Source: a virus
Virus record (IMG/VR): IMGVR_UViG_3300006868_000026
Span: 1-52,291 of that record
Reading direction: 5' to 3' (one strand)
DNA: 52,291 bases
Under the pieces are notes generated by a model. It was not told the DNA's origin. It did no database searches and saw only the letters and a program-made list of their open reading frames with translations. This document shows positions 9,977 through 20,305 of the stretch, piece after piece. How positions within the stretch are numbered: position 1 is the first letter of the stretch; every line of letters begins with the position of its first letter. Made by a program: the position numbers and the translations under genes.

Positions 9977-12648
9977 TATCTTCTTCTTTTACGTCTCACT
10001 GCTTTCGCTCTGCGAATATAACCACCTGTGTTACCACTTGGTCTTTTTACTCTTCTTCTCACGCGTCCTCCCAGTTGTTTTTCTTCGCTCTCCTCTAGCT
10101 TCTCTTCTTGTTGTGCTACAGCTTCCTTAGACTCTTTTTCTGCAATGTCTTGGTTGTTCTGCTCCTTCTTCTCTTGCTTCTTGCGGGCGAAGTATGCATT
10201 TATCTGCTCCTCTGTGTAGCCCATGTCTCTGAGCTGCTGTGCTTCGTATATGCCATCAGCCCCAATCTCTCTTGCAAGTCTCTCCTGAGCTCTGTATTCC
10301 AAGCTGTCTCCTGCCATACCAGCAAGTCTGTCAGCCATAGCATCAAGTGCACCAAGCTTCTCTTCACGTCTGTCTCTGATCTGCTCACGTGCAAGAGATG
10401 CAGCGAACTGACCAGCCTCCAATCCAAGTTCAGCATTGGCTTTGTTTGCCTCAAGCTTCATGCGCTTTTCTTCTGCAGACAGCTCTTTGTTTGCTTTGTT
10501 TTCTGCATTTGCAATCTCTCTATCTGCTGCTTGCTTTCTCTCCAACCCTGCAATCATGTTAACCATGCTAGCTGGACCCCCACCGCTGCCTTCAATTGCA
10601 GCCATGGTAGAACGGAAGTCATTTGCATTTGCAGAACGCTCAGCATTCAAGTTAACTCTAGGCATGTTAGGTGCCTGCACTGATGCAGCACCTGGGCCTG
10701 TTATGTATGCAGGCTGTGACTTAAATGCATAGATGGGTGGTATAAGCTGAGCTCCCATACCAAGCATTGCCAGTGTTGGGATCTCTCTAGTCTTAACGTC
10801 TTCGATGTCTCCTGGATCGTCTGGTGTTTTCTCACAGCACTCTTGCTTCTTTGTACCATCTTCACACTCACATCCTGGAGTAGTAATAATCTCCTGCTCT
10901 ACCTCTGGCATCTCCCTGCGTACTTCCCTAGGTTGTTCGGGCTTTTGCGGTATTGTAGCACTCTGAGTTTGATCACCCCACTTACCGTCTACCTTAATCT
11001 TTTGGTTGTCTGGTACACGAGAGTTGTACTCCTCTTGGTACTTTTTTACATCCTGTGTGTCATCTACGTTAAACCCGTCCTCACCGAAGTCGATGTCTTT
11101 CACCCAGTGGCTCTCATTCTGCAGTCTACCGTCTACGTCTTTGAGTGTAACGTTAGAGTAAAGGTTATCCCCAGTCTTGAATTGTAGCAGGCCTTCTGAC
11201 CAGCGAGTCACCTCTTCTCTTCTTTTAGCTGTACCAGACTCGTTGTCTGTTTCTTTAGTTACTTCACCATCTTTGATGTAGAACTTTTCTCCCTCCTTAG
11301 CATCTTTGGGGTAGAGTGGGTGGTCAGACCCGATCTCTATTTCGCCCTCACGTATACCTGTTTTAGGCTTTTCTTTTTCTGGTGGGAGTGCATCTCCTTC
11401 TTGATACTTGCGTACACCTCCCTCTGCGTACACAGAAGACTCTCCACCAAACTGCATCACCTTAGGGGTTCTACCAGCTTTCTTCTCTTGCATCTGAGCA
11501 AGTTTCTGTATGTCTTTCTGGCTAGCACCACCATTCAAGAGTTCTTTATGCCTCTGTGCAAACGTCTTACCACCCAGTTTCAGGTAGTCAGAGAAGATGT
11601 AGTCTGTCTTTTTACCGTCTTTTTTCATGTGTACTTTGTCCATTGTTTCCCCACCCTCGACTTCTGTCTGAGGATCGAGCATGATGCCGCCCTGTGAATG
11701 TTTCTTGCCTATGAACTCTACAGCTCCGCCCGGCAATGGCTCTGTCTTTCCTCCCTCTAGTTTGGTTCCACCGTATATGTATGACCTGCTGTACTCACCC
11801 CCATCACGCATGCCTCGCTGTGCCAGGTATGAGTTTGTGATAGAGCCGACGTCAGCAAATCCTGTCTCACCTGATGTCTCGAACTGCTTTGCTTCTGCAG
11901 CCTGTTGTGCAAGCTGAGCTTGTTGTGCAGTACGCATTTGCTTTACAGCTTCCTTACGGTCTTTCTCTTGTTGCTTCTTCGCTTTCTTAGCTCCGAAGAT
12001 ACCACCAGCTACACCTGCCAAAGCTTGCAGTCCTTTACCAAACACAGGTACCTTGGCCAATGCTTGACCCACTTGGCTATCTGCTGCAGACTTAAACCCT
12101 GCACCAAACCCTGCACGCTTTGCAGCCTTACGCTCCATTACATTGTTGCGGTATGGATCGGCTACTGCAGCCTTACCAGCCTTCTTTTCTGCATGCTTAG
12201 CAGCAAGCTGGGATAATGCATTGACTGCAGTACCCATGCTGACAGCTCCCTTCAGTCCTTCTTTGAGTCCCTTTGCCCCGTCTTCAAATATGCCTTTAAC
12301 TCCCCCAGCATCTGCAAGCTCATTCTGCTTCTTCATTTTGAAGTTTTGGATGGCTCCTTTGAGTCCACCCATGTTCGTCAAACCTGAAGCTGCATCGGAT
12401 ACAATTGGGGTGCTTCCATCTGAGAAGTCTAGTCCCCCACCCAAGAAGTCAAGTGCTCCACCCTCTTGCTTCTTTCGCACGTTCTCTGCAAAGATTGCTC
12501 TCTTTACTAGAGTTGGGTCGTTTGACTTTTTGGCACGGGCAATGCACTCAGCAGTTACCTTTCCTTTGCAGTATTCAGTGAACTTGCCGACAGTGCCCTT
12601 CCGCTTCATTCGCCTATTGGCTTTCTGTATCCATTTGTTATCACTCAT
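9976..12648 (-). CDS. Putative cargo/structural protein with EGG motifs and basic tail (890 aa)
   Basis: The N-terminus is basic (Lys/Arg-rich residues 1-60) and reaches KKQEGG at 60-64. Residues 80-260 are Ala/Gly/Lys-rich helices. Residues 300-362 hold a compact region with HSQGG (317-321), EVEGGE (329-334) and YIFSDYLKLGG (from 350); I recall this His-Gly-Gly/Glu-Gly-Gly-Glu/Phe-Ser-Asp pattern from large crAss-like phage virion proteins. MQFGG lies at 398-402. A Cys cluster (CECEDGTKKQECC) lies near 580. The last third is an Ala/Glu/Lys coiled coil, and the C-terminus is a very basic tail ending RRKRRR. It directly follows the muzzle candidate, where crAss001 encodes a cargo protein. The QxGG sites and basic ends suggest a nucleic-acid-associated, possibly processed protein; this is inference. 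Confidence 0.6.
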   Translation of the reverse strand: MSDNKWIQKANRRMKRKGTVGKFTEYCKGKVTAECIARAKKSNDPTLVKRAIFAENVRKKQEGGALDFLGGGLDFSDGSTPIVSDAASGLTNMGGLKGAIQNFKMKKQNELADAGGVKGIFEDGAKGLKEGLKGAVSMGTAVNALSQLAAKHAEKKAGKAAVADPYRNNVMERKAAKRAGFGAGFKSAADSQVGQALAKVPVFGKGLQALAGVAGGIFGAKKAKKQQEKDRKEAVKQMRTAQQAQLAQQAAEAKQFETSGETGFADVGSITNSYLAQRGMRDGGEYSRSYIYGGTKLEGGKTEPLPGGAVEFIGKKHSQGGIMLDPQTEVEGGETMDKVHMKKDGKKTDYIFSDYLKLGGKTFAQRHKELLNGGASQKDIQKLAQMQEKKAGRTPKVMQFGGESSVYAEGGVRKYQEGDALPPEKEKPKTGIREGEIEIGSDHPLYPKDAKEGEKFYIKDGEVTKETDNESGTAKRREEVTRWSEGLLQFKTGDNLYSNVTLKDVDGRLQNESHWVKDIDFGEDGFNVDDTQDVKKYQEEYNSRVPDNQKIKVDGKWGDQTQSATIPQKPEQPREVRREMPEVEQEIITTPGCECEDGTKKQECCEKTPDDPGDIEDVKTREIPTLAMLGMGAQLIPPIYAFKSQPAYITGPGAASVQAPNMPRVNLNAERSANANDFRSTMAAIEGSGGGPASMVNMIAGLERKQAADREIANAENKANKELSAEEKRMKLEANKANAELGLEAGQFAASLAREQIRDRREEKLGALDAMADRLAGMAGDSLEYRAQERLAREIGADGIYEAQQLRDMGYTEEQINAYFARKKQEKKEQNNQDIAEKESKEAVAQQEEKLEESEEKQLGGRVRRRVKRPSGNTGGYIRRAKAVRRKRRR

Positions 12649-15600
12649 TATCTGTACGAATTACGGAACTTGGTACCGGCAGAATACAAATATATCAAAT
12701 TTTTGCTCTCGTTATTGCTGATAAGGCGTACTCCTAAGTAGTGTCCAATGAACTTCTTCTGTTCGTACCACTGCTTTTCCGCGTTTATGTATTCTGGGTT
12801 AGGTACCCCCTCATAGGTAAACATAGGAGTGTCCTCCCTAGTTGACTCAACTTTGGTTGTGAGTTTACCTACTACGTTAGGTTCACCTGTATTAATATAG
12901 CTATTGGTATTTACTACGACAGCGGCCAAATCTCTGAATGAGTTGATGTACCATATCCCATCCACAAGCCTACAGTTGTTGAGGTAGTTGATTTCTGTAA
13001 ACTCTCCGGATATCTGCGTAGTGTTGTAGACATAGAATCTGTCAAAGATTGGGAATGTCTGCCTCTTGAACTCTGTTGTATAGTCCTCACTTCTACTCTT
13101 TGCATCAGCCCAGTAGTACACGTTGCTGTACAGTTTAGCCATTGCTGGGTTAGCATTGTCAATGAACTCTAGCTCAAAGTTGTACAGTGTATTGTAGAAG
13201 TTACCTGGGTTGTCTTCATCGTTGTGCATGTACACACTACCCTTGTACATTGTGTAGTATGTCTGCTCACCCGTAATGAAGATGTCTGGTACGTAGCTGT
13301 GTCTGCTGATCCATATCTGCAGGTCAGGTAAGTATGACAATGTCCACCCACTTTGTGTAAAGTACGTAGGGTTACTCAAGCCTATAGGTCCTGATTTCAC
13401 ATTACCCTTGTTGGCTGGGTGGTTTATGTCAGAAGCAATCTCCCTTGCTGTGTCAGAAGGACCAAGCTTGTCTATAGCTGTGTTCTCTCTGAATGCCTCG
13501 AGATTACGTCTATGTGTGTATTCTCTCTCGCTCTTGCTGAGCTTAACACCAGTTTTAGAATTGTTCTGCTGTACAGCAAAGAACATGTTGTTCTGTATCT
13601 CTATGGTACCGTCTTGCAGCCCATCTATTAGAGTCTGTGTTGGTAGAGGTTCTCGCTTTGTAAGAATGATCCTTTTGAACTTGGGGTCATATCCTACGAT
13701 AAAGCCCATGGGTACATTCGTATTTGTAGGAGCGTCTGGGTAATACGGGAACTCATGAGCATCCACGTTTATACCGTACCGTTCTATCTCAAACGGTATG
13801 TTCTCTCTGAACCAATGGTTCATGTTCCCCATCACTTCTGTGATGCCTTGGGTAAGCATGTGTACTTTTCTGCTTCTACGTGATACATAGAAGTGTCCTA
13901 CTTCAGTTGTGTATGACGAAAGTCCTGACATAGTACCACCATACCCTATCTCAGATTCCTGTAGCTCGGTTGGTGGTATTGCGAATATGTCACCGCTACC
14001 AATGAATGCCTTGACACTACCCAGCTCCAGCTGTTCATTACCCTTAGTTTGGAAGAGAGCTTTCTCTGTATGTACATACAACGTGTCGTTCATGGTGAAC
14101 ATGTCTGTGATGTCACCACGCTTCTTAGGTATGTCAGCGTAATCGTTTGCCAAAAACTCCCTGTACCTGTCAGACAGTGCTCCTGTTGCAGATTTAGATC
14201 TGATGATTCTATTTCTGAACTGATCGTTCTCTTCTGTCCCCGCTCTCACTTTAGGGAATGGAACTGCTACCCTCTTATCCTGCACAAAGCTGAAGTGGTC
14301 CTCATACAACAACTGGTCTTGCTTTGTGAAGTCTTGTGTTGGGGGTGAGAACAATACCTCTGCTGCTGTATTGAAGTCAAAGAACTTCGTCGCCTGCCCC
14401 TTCTCACTGTCCTTCTGGTGCCTGAGTCCTATGTTGTCATCAGACTCTACCATGAACGTAAACAATGACGTGACTGGGTTAGAGTTGCCTTGCTGCCAGT
14501 TGTTAGCGTTTAGCAGTGTTTCAGATATGAACGACTCTATTTTGCCGACCTCTGTGCTGTTAGGGAACTCTGGGTATGTTGTATCTGTGATAGTAGTAAT
14601 GAAATTTCCCTGCCACACACTCATACCACCTGCAGTTCCCCAGTTGGTCAAGAAGTCATTAAGACTCAAGAAGTCTGGTACGTCTTTCTGTCTAGTGTTT
14701 TGTATGTATCCCAGGTTAACACCATTAGTTCCTGGGTTACCAATAACTTTGAGAGCATCAGTCGAATTAAGGCCAGAAGCGCCTGAAGGTCCTGCGTCAC
14801 CCAAAGCACTAGACGCTCTGAACCAAGAATGGCCATAGCTATGAGATGTAGTGCGGAATGCGTACTTAGAAATGTAAGTATCCCCACCATATACTTCTGT
14901 TGATTCTGCTCCACTGAAGTATTTTTTCACTGGAGACAAGACCGTGCTACCACCTGCTGAAGTGAAGTCAAGATCATTTATGGCTGCGGTTGTACCAGTC
15001 TTCAATGCTGCATAACATGCCCCTTCTGCTAAATTATACTTGTCTTCCCACTCTTTGAACTCTTCATCGATTGAGTAGTAGTAACCAGTCCATACCAGTT
15101 CTTGCTTGTCGAATGGTGTATATACATCAGTTTTCAGCGAGCATACATTGATCAGCCAAGCCATAGGATAGCCCCACTCGTAGTCTGCACCAGCTAGAGT
15201 GTAGTTCAATCCTTTGAAGTTAGAATTTTCTGTGGTTACACTCGAGCCATATAAGTACACGGCATGGTCAGGGATTGGTCGTACAGGTTTGGGATCTTTA
15301 CTTGCTTGGAACCAAGCGTCAGGGAACAAGAACTTGTCGTCGTCTCCCCAAGCTGCTATGTTAAATGGTCCGTATTCACCTCCTCCGTCGTCAGATCCAT
15401 CTCCCAGATACCAAGGGAATCCAGGTATTGCATTACCCTTAAATGGTACGAGTCCTTTCAAGTGAGGCAATCCACTAACTAGCGCCATAACAATTGAACT
15501 CTCCCCACCCCTGTTGAAGATGTACTGAGCTCCTTTGAATGAACTAGACTCTGCTGTCTTCAAGTTACGTTGCCCTGGCAGGTATGTTTTGCTACCAGGG

Positions 15601-18600
15601 TCAAGCATGAATGTAAACTGAGAGTTTCTAGGTGCGCAGTAAGAATCTACAAACTCAAATCCTGCAGGTTTTATTAAAGACCAATCTTTGCCTGCGCTGT
15701 TGTACCATATGTTTTGTTGTCCATTCCATCTGTGGTCACCACCCTTGATGATCTCTCGGTGTCTATATATCTGCTCTGGGTGATAGTGTGCACAAGCTAC
15801 GTATGCCCCACCTCTGTATGAACGGATGCGGTATCTACGAGCACGCAGCTCGGACACGTCGCTGTAATCCTCTATGTCATCTACGTCTTTTTCTTTACCG
15901 CGCAGACGTCTGAATGCTCTCTTGAACAAACCACCGGGCTTGTCTTCTTGGTCAGCAGGTGGATTGTCACTACCGTAGGGATTGCTCACATCTTCATCTG
16001 CATCGATGAACGTATCAGTCACGTCATAGATCTCACCATCTACGTTGTAGTCGACAGTGTTACCCAACGCTTGTGATATCCATCCCAGTGATGGGAAGGT
16101 TGTGAGCTTTTCTTTGTTCTCCTCATCTTCTTTACGAGCCCCAAATACACCAGGCCCGCCCTGGAACTGTCTAAATGCAATAGCCGCCTGGCATTGTATG
16201 TGTGTGACTGTGTTAAGAGTTGGTCTCTTACGCAGCATGTTAAAATCGTGGAATGTAAAGACTGGGTTCGCGTAGTAACGGAACATCCTGTCTACAATCG
16301 TAGGGCCTGCGTAAGGAAACTGCTCAGCCCTGTTGGGGTTGGGTACTTGTTCCTGTCCCCTTCCTGCAGCATCTGGATTGTTGTCTGTGTGGTAAGCTGC
16401 TTTCCACTTTGACGCTACAGCCATAGCGGTCTCCATGTCGCTTCTCAATCCACCAAATGCGTAGAATGCATTGAAGTATGGCCCCTTACGCGCCAGCAGT
16501 CTGTTCTGGTTTGGGGAAGATGCATACCTAGGCATAGCTGGTATGGCCAAACTTTGCCCACTAATAAGTCTGTCAGAGTTTGTACGCTTAGCATAATAGA
16601 TCTTGTACCCTTGTATTTCCTTAAGCATGTGCTTAGGAATCTTCAGGTTCTCCAATTGTATACCAAGTATTCTTACAGTCTCACTGGTTATAAGCTTTTT
16701 CTTTACATACGAATCACTGGCAATCTTTTTATCTCTGTGATTGGATATCCATGCTGCTCCCAGGTAATCCAAATTGTTCTGATAGGTTTGTGGTATCCCT
16801 GTAGTTGGGTCTTCAAATGCAGCCACAAAACCTCTTTGAGATAGGTTACCTGCATTTTCAAAGAATATCCCACCGTAGTTTCGATCCCAAGCAAGTGGGC
16901 CATACTGAATGCCTGTATTGTTACCCGTCAGTATGTCCTCTCCTGCACCTGAGTATTTCACGTATGAAAAGTCAGGGTTGTAGTTAGATGGCATTCTATG
17001 ATGTCTCACTTTTCTGCCATACAAGCTGTAGTACTTATGGTAGTAGCTATCAAACGAGTATCCGTCTGTATTGCCTGGGCCTATGATGTTTGTTTGTTCT
17101 CCTGTATCTCTGTCTACATCTGCGTGCACCCAATCAAAGTTCTCTGGGTATCTTTCACTCTGGTTCTCCCAGAACCCCATGTTCATTTTCAAAGCAGTAT
17201 AAGCACCATCGTCTCCATGGTTAATTGGGTCACCTCCTGCGAAAGAGGTATTGTAGCTTGTATCAATGACTTGATATATACGTGCTACTTTAGACTGTTC
17301 TTTCAATTCAGGGGCGTGGAATCCGTGACTCTTAAGGTGAAGGTTCTCACCTTTGTGAGTGAACCTGTCACTCTCCATGAGGTAGTCTCCCAAACAATCT
17401 GTTTCATTGGGGTCTAGTTCGCCCAGCAAAAACTTGTAGTAAGTGTCCGTAGGTACTGGATCTCCATTGCAGAGACCAGAGTTGCTTATGATATTTGCTT
17501 GCTGCTGCGTTGTAACCAACGGAACCTCACGTCTTCCTGGTATGTGGTACGCAAAGGTCTCTGTACCGTCTCTAAGTACGAATGATACGTAGAATGCATA
17601 GACGTCACCACGTCTAAAGCTCTTACCTCTGTACGAGAATCTGTTGTCTTTATATCCTCTACGTGTAGCCTGAGCGAGATTATAGCTAACTCCGAATTTC
17701 CCATCACCGAGTCTTAGCTGTATCTGACCGCTGTCCGGGTATCTCAGGTAGTCTGCAATTGAACTAACGTAGTCTGGGTACATAGAGTCAACAGCATCTA
17801 TACCTAGGGTAGCAGGGTTTGCGGGAGCACCGTTTTGCTCTGACTGGTAGTAGGTTTGACCTATACCATCAAATCCTGCAGGGTGTTCTTTAACCGCATA
17901 GTACGGCATGACCATGGTACCATATCCCTTGTTTAGAGTTATGATGTCATACACCCTTCTATCAAAGCCTTCCACAGCTTTGACTACAGGCTTGATTTTA
18001 ATGTTAGATGCGTATCTCTGGAACCCTATGTCTTTACGTGAGATCAGGTTACCTAAGTACAGTCTGTCGTTAAGTTGAGTAAGTGTCTTCGCAGTCAAGT
18101 ACTTTACTTGATCTGCTACAATGTCAAGAAGACTTAATGTGCTTGCATCCTCTCTGCCGCTATATACGATGGTAAATATGCTGCTACTCAGCCCGAAGTT
18201 AGAACTGCTTCGTTGTTCAGATGCTTGTCCTGAAGTTTCTACAAACGGTGCTGGAGGGGGCGATGTTCTTCTGTCTGCGACGAAATCTTCAGTATCAATA
18301 CTTGGATCATTGAACGCTCCGGTAGGAGGAGTGGTGTTACCTACGATGTCAAGTGTATTGATACTATCATATGCATCGTCATCATTTGTGCTCTGGATCT
18401 GTATTCTGTCCAGCTTGTACACGTTCTCTGCATTCCCTATGCGCTGTATTACAGCAGGCTGCAGGTACTTGTACTGCACCGTCTTTGGTATGTATACCTC
18501 CCAGTGTACGGACTTCGTTGTTGTTGTCCCACCCTGTGCCCCAATAACAATGTCTGCTGGTACTGTTGTATCGGGTTCTGGGATGATGTAAACTGGGTTA

Positions 18601-19283
18601 GATACCACGAAGTAGTTCGTCTCCACAAAGTCTTCGTCAGCATATGCAAGTGCAAGGTGATATGTGCCTGATCTTACTGCACCACCTTCAAACACATATG
18701 CATTCTTGATACGAGAGTGTGTGCCCACTTCAGGGAACAAGCTTAGCTTATCTACAGTGTAGTTGTTCTCCCCATACAAGACCTCGAACGCACTAGCGCC
18801 AGGGGCTATGGCAAACCACTGCAGTTGTCTAGTTACATTAAATGTCCTTGGTGGGTTAAAGTCGGATACGTAAGACGCTTCTGTGATCGTCTCATCTATG
18901 ACGTAGTAGTTGTCCGTGAAGTAAACAATGACATCGTTCTTAGCATCTCTTCTGTACTCACCTATAATAGGATGGGATCTCTTGAAGTTGAGTTTATCGC
19001 TGCGGTACAGTACGGTTGTCTCTTTCTTGACTGGGTCAACAAGTATGATCTCGCAGCTTGTATTTTGATTTACCCCAATGCCGAAGATGATCAGCCTTTC
19101 TTCGTCAATTGGTATTGCACCAACGACGTCTACGTTCAACGATACGGCAAGCTCATTGCCCCATTCGTTGCTCATAGTGCCTGTCTCTACGCTTACTGTA
19201 GCGTTGAGCGCATCTCTGTACGTCCCATCAGGCTGTTCAGCCTTGGACGTATCTTTAGCCATACCTCCAATAAACTTCTTCAT
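12648..19283 (-). CDS. Giant tail/muzzle-type structural protein (2211 aa)
   Basis: A 2211-residue protein, mostly beta-type and aromatic-rich with few Lys runs. The N-terminus (MKKFIGGMAKDTSKAEQPDG, then YRDALNA) has the Gly-Gly-Met-x-x-Asp ... Tyr-x-Asp-Ala-x-Asn pattern I associate with very large tail-barrel proteins of crAss-like and other Bacteroidota phages. Repeated short strands with Asp/Gly turns in the first 300 residues could be a propeller. An Asp/Glu/Arg-rich linker lies near 1110-1160. Order is ring-type protein, this gene, then cargo candidates, matching ring 1, muzzle and cargo in crAss001. The start ATG overlaps the end of the 341-residue gene and the stop shares a base with the next ATG. 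Function is inferred from size, fold class and synteny; another large tail-tip protein is possible. Confidence 0.6.
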   Translation of the reverse strand: MKKFIGGMAKDTSKAEQPDGTYRDALNATVSVETGTMSNEWGNELAVSLNVDVVGAIPIDEERLIIFGIGVNQNTSCEIILVDPVKKETTVLYRSDKLNFKRSHPIIGEYRRDAKNDVIVYFTDNYYVIDETITEASYVSDFNPPRTFNVTRQLQWFAIAPGASAFEVLYGENNYTVDKLSLFPEVGTHSRIKNAYVFEGGAVRSGTYHLALAYADEDFVETNYFVVSNPVYIIPEPDTTVPADIVIGAQGGTTTTKSVHWEVYIPKTVQYKYLQPAVIQRIGNAENVYKLDRIQIQSTNDDDAYDSINTLDIVGNTTPPTGAFNDPSIDTEDFVADRRTSPPPAPFVETSGQASEQRSSSNFGLSSSIFTIVYSGREDASTLSLLDIVADQVKYLTAKTLTQLNDRLYLGNLISRKDIGFQRYASNIKIKPVVKAVEGFDRRVYDIITLNKGYGTMVMPYYAVKEHPAGFDGIGQTYYQSEQNGAPANPATLGIDAVDSMYPDYVSSIADYLRYPDSGQIQLRLGDGKFGVSYNLAQATRRGYKDNRFSYRGKSFRRGDVYAFYVSFVLRDGTETFAYHIPGRREVPLVTTQQQANIISNSGLCNGDPVPTDTYYKFLLGELDPNETDCLGDYLMESDRFTHKGENLHLKSHGFHAPELKEQSKVARIYQVIDTSYNTSFAGGDPINHGDDGAYTALKMNMGFWENQSERYPENFDWVHADVDRDTGEQTNIIGPGNTDGYSFDSYYHKYYSLYGRKVRHHRMPSNYNPDFSYVKYSGAGEDILTGNNTGIQYGPLAWDRNYGGIFFENAGNLSQRGFVAAFEDPTTGIPQTYQNNLDYLGAAWISNHRDKKIASDSYVKKKLITSETVRILGIQLENLKIPKHMLKEIQGYKIYYAKRTNSDRLISGQSLAIPAMPRYASSPNQNRLLARKGPYFNAFYAFGGLRSDMETAMAVASKWKAAYHTDNNPDAAGRGQEQVPNPNRAEQFPYAGPTIVDRMFRYYANPVFTFHDFNMLRKRPTLNTVTHIQCQAAIAFRQFQGGPGVFGARKEDEENKEKLTTFPSLGWISQALGNTVDYNVDGEIYDVTDTFIDADEDVSNPYGSDNPPADQEDKPGGLFKRAFRRLRGKEKDVDDIEDYSDVSELRARRYRIRSYRGGAYVACAHYHPEQIYRHREIIKGGDHRWNGQQNIWYNSAGKDWSLIKPAGFEFVDSYCAPRNSQFTFMLDPGSKTYLPGQRNLKTAESSSFKGAQYIFNRGGESSIVMALVSGLPHLKGLVPFKGNAIPGFPWYLGDGSDDGGGEYGPFNIAAWGDDDKFLFPDAWFQASKDPKPVRPIPDHAVYLYGSSVTTENSNFKGLNYTLAGADYEWGYPMAWLINVCSLKTDVYTPFDKQELVWTGYYYSIDEEFKEWEDKYNLAEGACYAALKTGTTAAINDLDFTSAGGSTVLSPVKKYFSGAESTEVYGGDTYISKYAFRTTSHSYGHSWFRASSALGDAGPSGASGLNSTDALKVIGNPGTNGVNLGYIQNTRQKDVPDFLSLNDFLTNWGTAGGMSVWQGNFITTITDTTYPEFPNSTEVGKIESFISETLLNANNWQQGNSNPVTSLFTFMVESDDNIGLRHQKDSEKGQATKFFDFNTAAEVLFSPPTQDFTKQDQLLYEDHFSFVQDKRVAVPFPKVRAGTEENDQFRNRIIRSKSATGALSDRYREFLANDYADIPKKRGDITDMFTMNDTLYVHTEKALFQTKGNEQLELGSVKAFIGSGDIFAIPPTELQESEIGYGGTMSGLSSYTTEVGHFYVSRRSRKVHMLTQGITEVMGNMNHWFRENIPFEIERYGINVDAHEFPYYPDAPTNTNVPMGFIVGYDPKFKRIILTKREPLPTQTLIDGLQDGTIEIQNNMFFAVQQNNSKTGVKLSKSEREYTHRRNLEAFRENTAIDKLGPSDTAREIASDINHPANKGNVKSGPIGLSNPTYFTQSGWTLSYLPDLQIWISRHSYVPDIFITGEQTYYTMYKGSVYMHNDEDNPGNFYNTLYNFELEFIDNANPAMAKLYSNVYYWADAKSRSEDYTTEFKRQTFPIFDRFYVYNTTQISGEFTEINYLNNCRLVDGIWYINSFRDLAAVVVNTNSYINTGEPNVVGKLTTKVESTREDTPMFTYEGVPNPEYINAEKQWYEQKKFIGHYLGVRLISNNESKNLIYLYSAGTKFRNSYR

Positions 19284-20305
19284 GCTATAGAGTTGGTGCT
19301 GTAGTTACCTCTGTACAAATTCTCTCTTGTGTTGAGAGTTCCCATCACGTTGTCAAACTCGCTGATACGTGGTACGAGTCTAACCCACTGGTTCATGAAC
19401 GATTCGTATCTCGCCATGTCTGGGTACTTAGCTTCATTACGAGCCTGTGTACAGTAGAACTTCCACTGCTGGTCTGCGAAGCTGTAATCGATTCCGTTTG
19501 TTGATGGATCAAATGATGCACCAAGCAACAGCTTCTTGTATATGTACCAGAACATAGCTTCCTTGAAGCTGATGTCGTCTGGTATCAATGGCCAGCATTC
19601 TGTATCTGTTGCAAATGCTGTGTACGACAAGCAGAGCTTACCTGTTCTGAATGACGTCTTGATTCTATCGTTCTCTACGAGGTAACACTCGTTAGACGTA
19701 GTGAATTCGTTCACACACTTATCGCAGTGTATGCCTCTAGGGAAGTTAGTTGTGCAGTACTGTATTGGTGTGAGATTACCTACAGTCGGGTTCATGTATG
19801 CTGTATATATTACCTGAGCATCTGCAACAAGTTTGTTGAGATCTTTGTCTGTAGTTTTTCTAGTTTTTTCTAGACCGTTTACAGTAGTGTCAAAGGCATT
19901 AGCTATTAGTGAAGTAGATTGAGCACTACTAGCGAAGAAGTTTAAACTGGTAGCTATCCCGTCTAGGTAAGGGCCATAGAGATTTCCTAGGTCGCTGTAC
20001 TCTTTTGTCAGGTCTGTTATCTCTTTTCTTAGATCTGCAATCTTAGCACTAAGAGACTGTTCTTGCTCTGTTTGATTGATCGCAACCTGGTTGATGTAGT
20101 ATACATCTGGAGGTAGTGTTGCTTTGAAGTCATCTACTTCAATGATGCACCCTTTGCTTTCTACGTGCGCACCAGCACCAATGTGTTCGAGTGCTTCCCC
20201 AATCCATTCAACAGCATCGTAGATCCAGTTACCGTCACCAGGGTTCAAGTCACGCATGACTTTCCTGATGATCGCTTTACATGATATAGTCTTATATGTC
20301 GCCAT
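19280..20305 (-). CDS. Putative neck/ring protein (341 aa)
   Basis: A 341-residue protein. The N-terminal 80 residues (CKAIIRKVMRDLNPGDGNW, then a WIGEALEHIG helix and LPPDVYYINQV) follow the pattern of neck or ring proteins in crAss-like phages: a helix with Arg-Asp-Leu, a Trp/Glu-Trp helix, then an edge strand containing Leu-Pro-x-Asp. A coiled-coil insertion (about 80-150: LSAKIADLRKEITDLTKEY) is unusual and may be lineage-specific. A CxxC (CDKC) lies near 196. The C-terminal part, with a FKEAMFWYIYKKLL helix, resembles the connecting region of such proteins. It lies just before the muzzle candidate, as ring protein 1 does in crAss001. The start overlaps the preceding gene by 14 bases. The role is inferred from position and motif style. 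Confidence 0.55.
   Translation of the reverse strand: MATYKTISCKAIIRKVMRDLNPGDGNWIYDAVEWIGEALEHIGAGAHVESKGCIIEVDDFKATLPPDVYYINQVAINQTEQEQSLSAKIADLRKEITDLTKEYSDLGNLYGPYLDGIATSLNFFASSAQSTSLIANAFDTTVNGLEKTRKTTDKDLNKLVADAQVIYTAYMNPTVGNLTPIQYCTTNFPRGIHCDKCVNEFTTSNECYLVENDRIKTSFRTGKLCLSYTAFATDTECWPLIPDDISFKEAMFWYIYKKLLLGASFDPSTNGIDYSFADQQWKFYCTQARNEAKYPDMARYESFMNQWVRLVPRISEFDNVMGTLNTRENLYRGNYSTNSIA

Noticed and set aside
9723-12721. Several plus-strand frames of 100-190 codons
   Set aside because: All lie opposite the 890- and 935-aa genes, with Cys/Leu/Phe-rich products typical of antisense frames.
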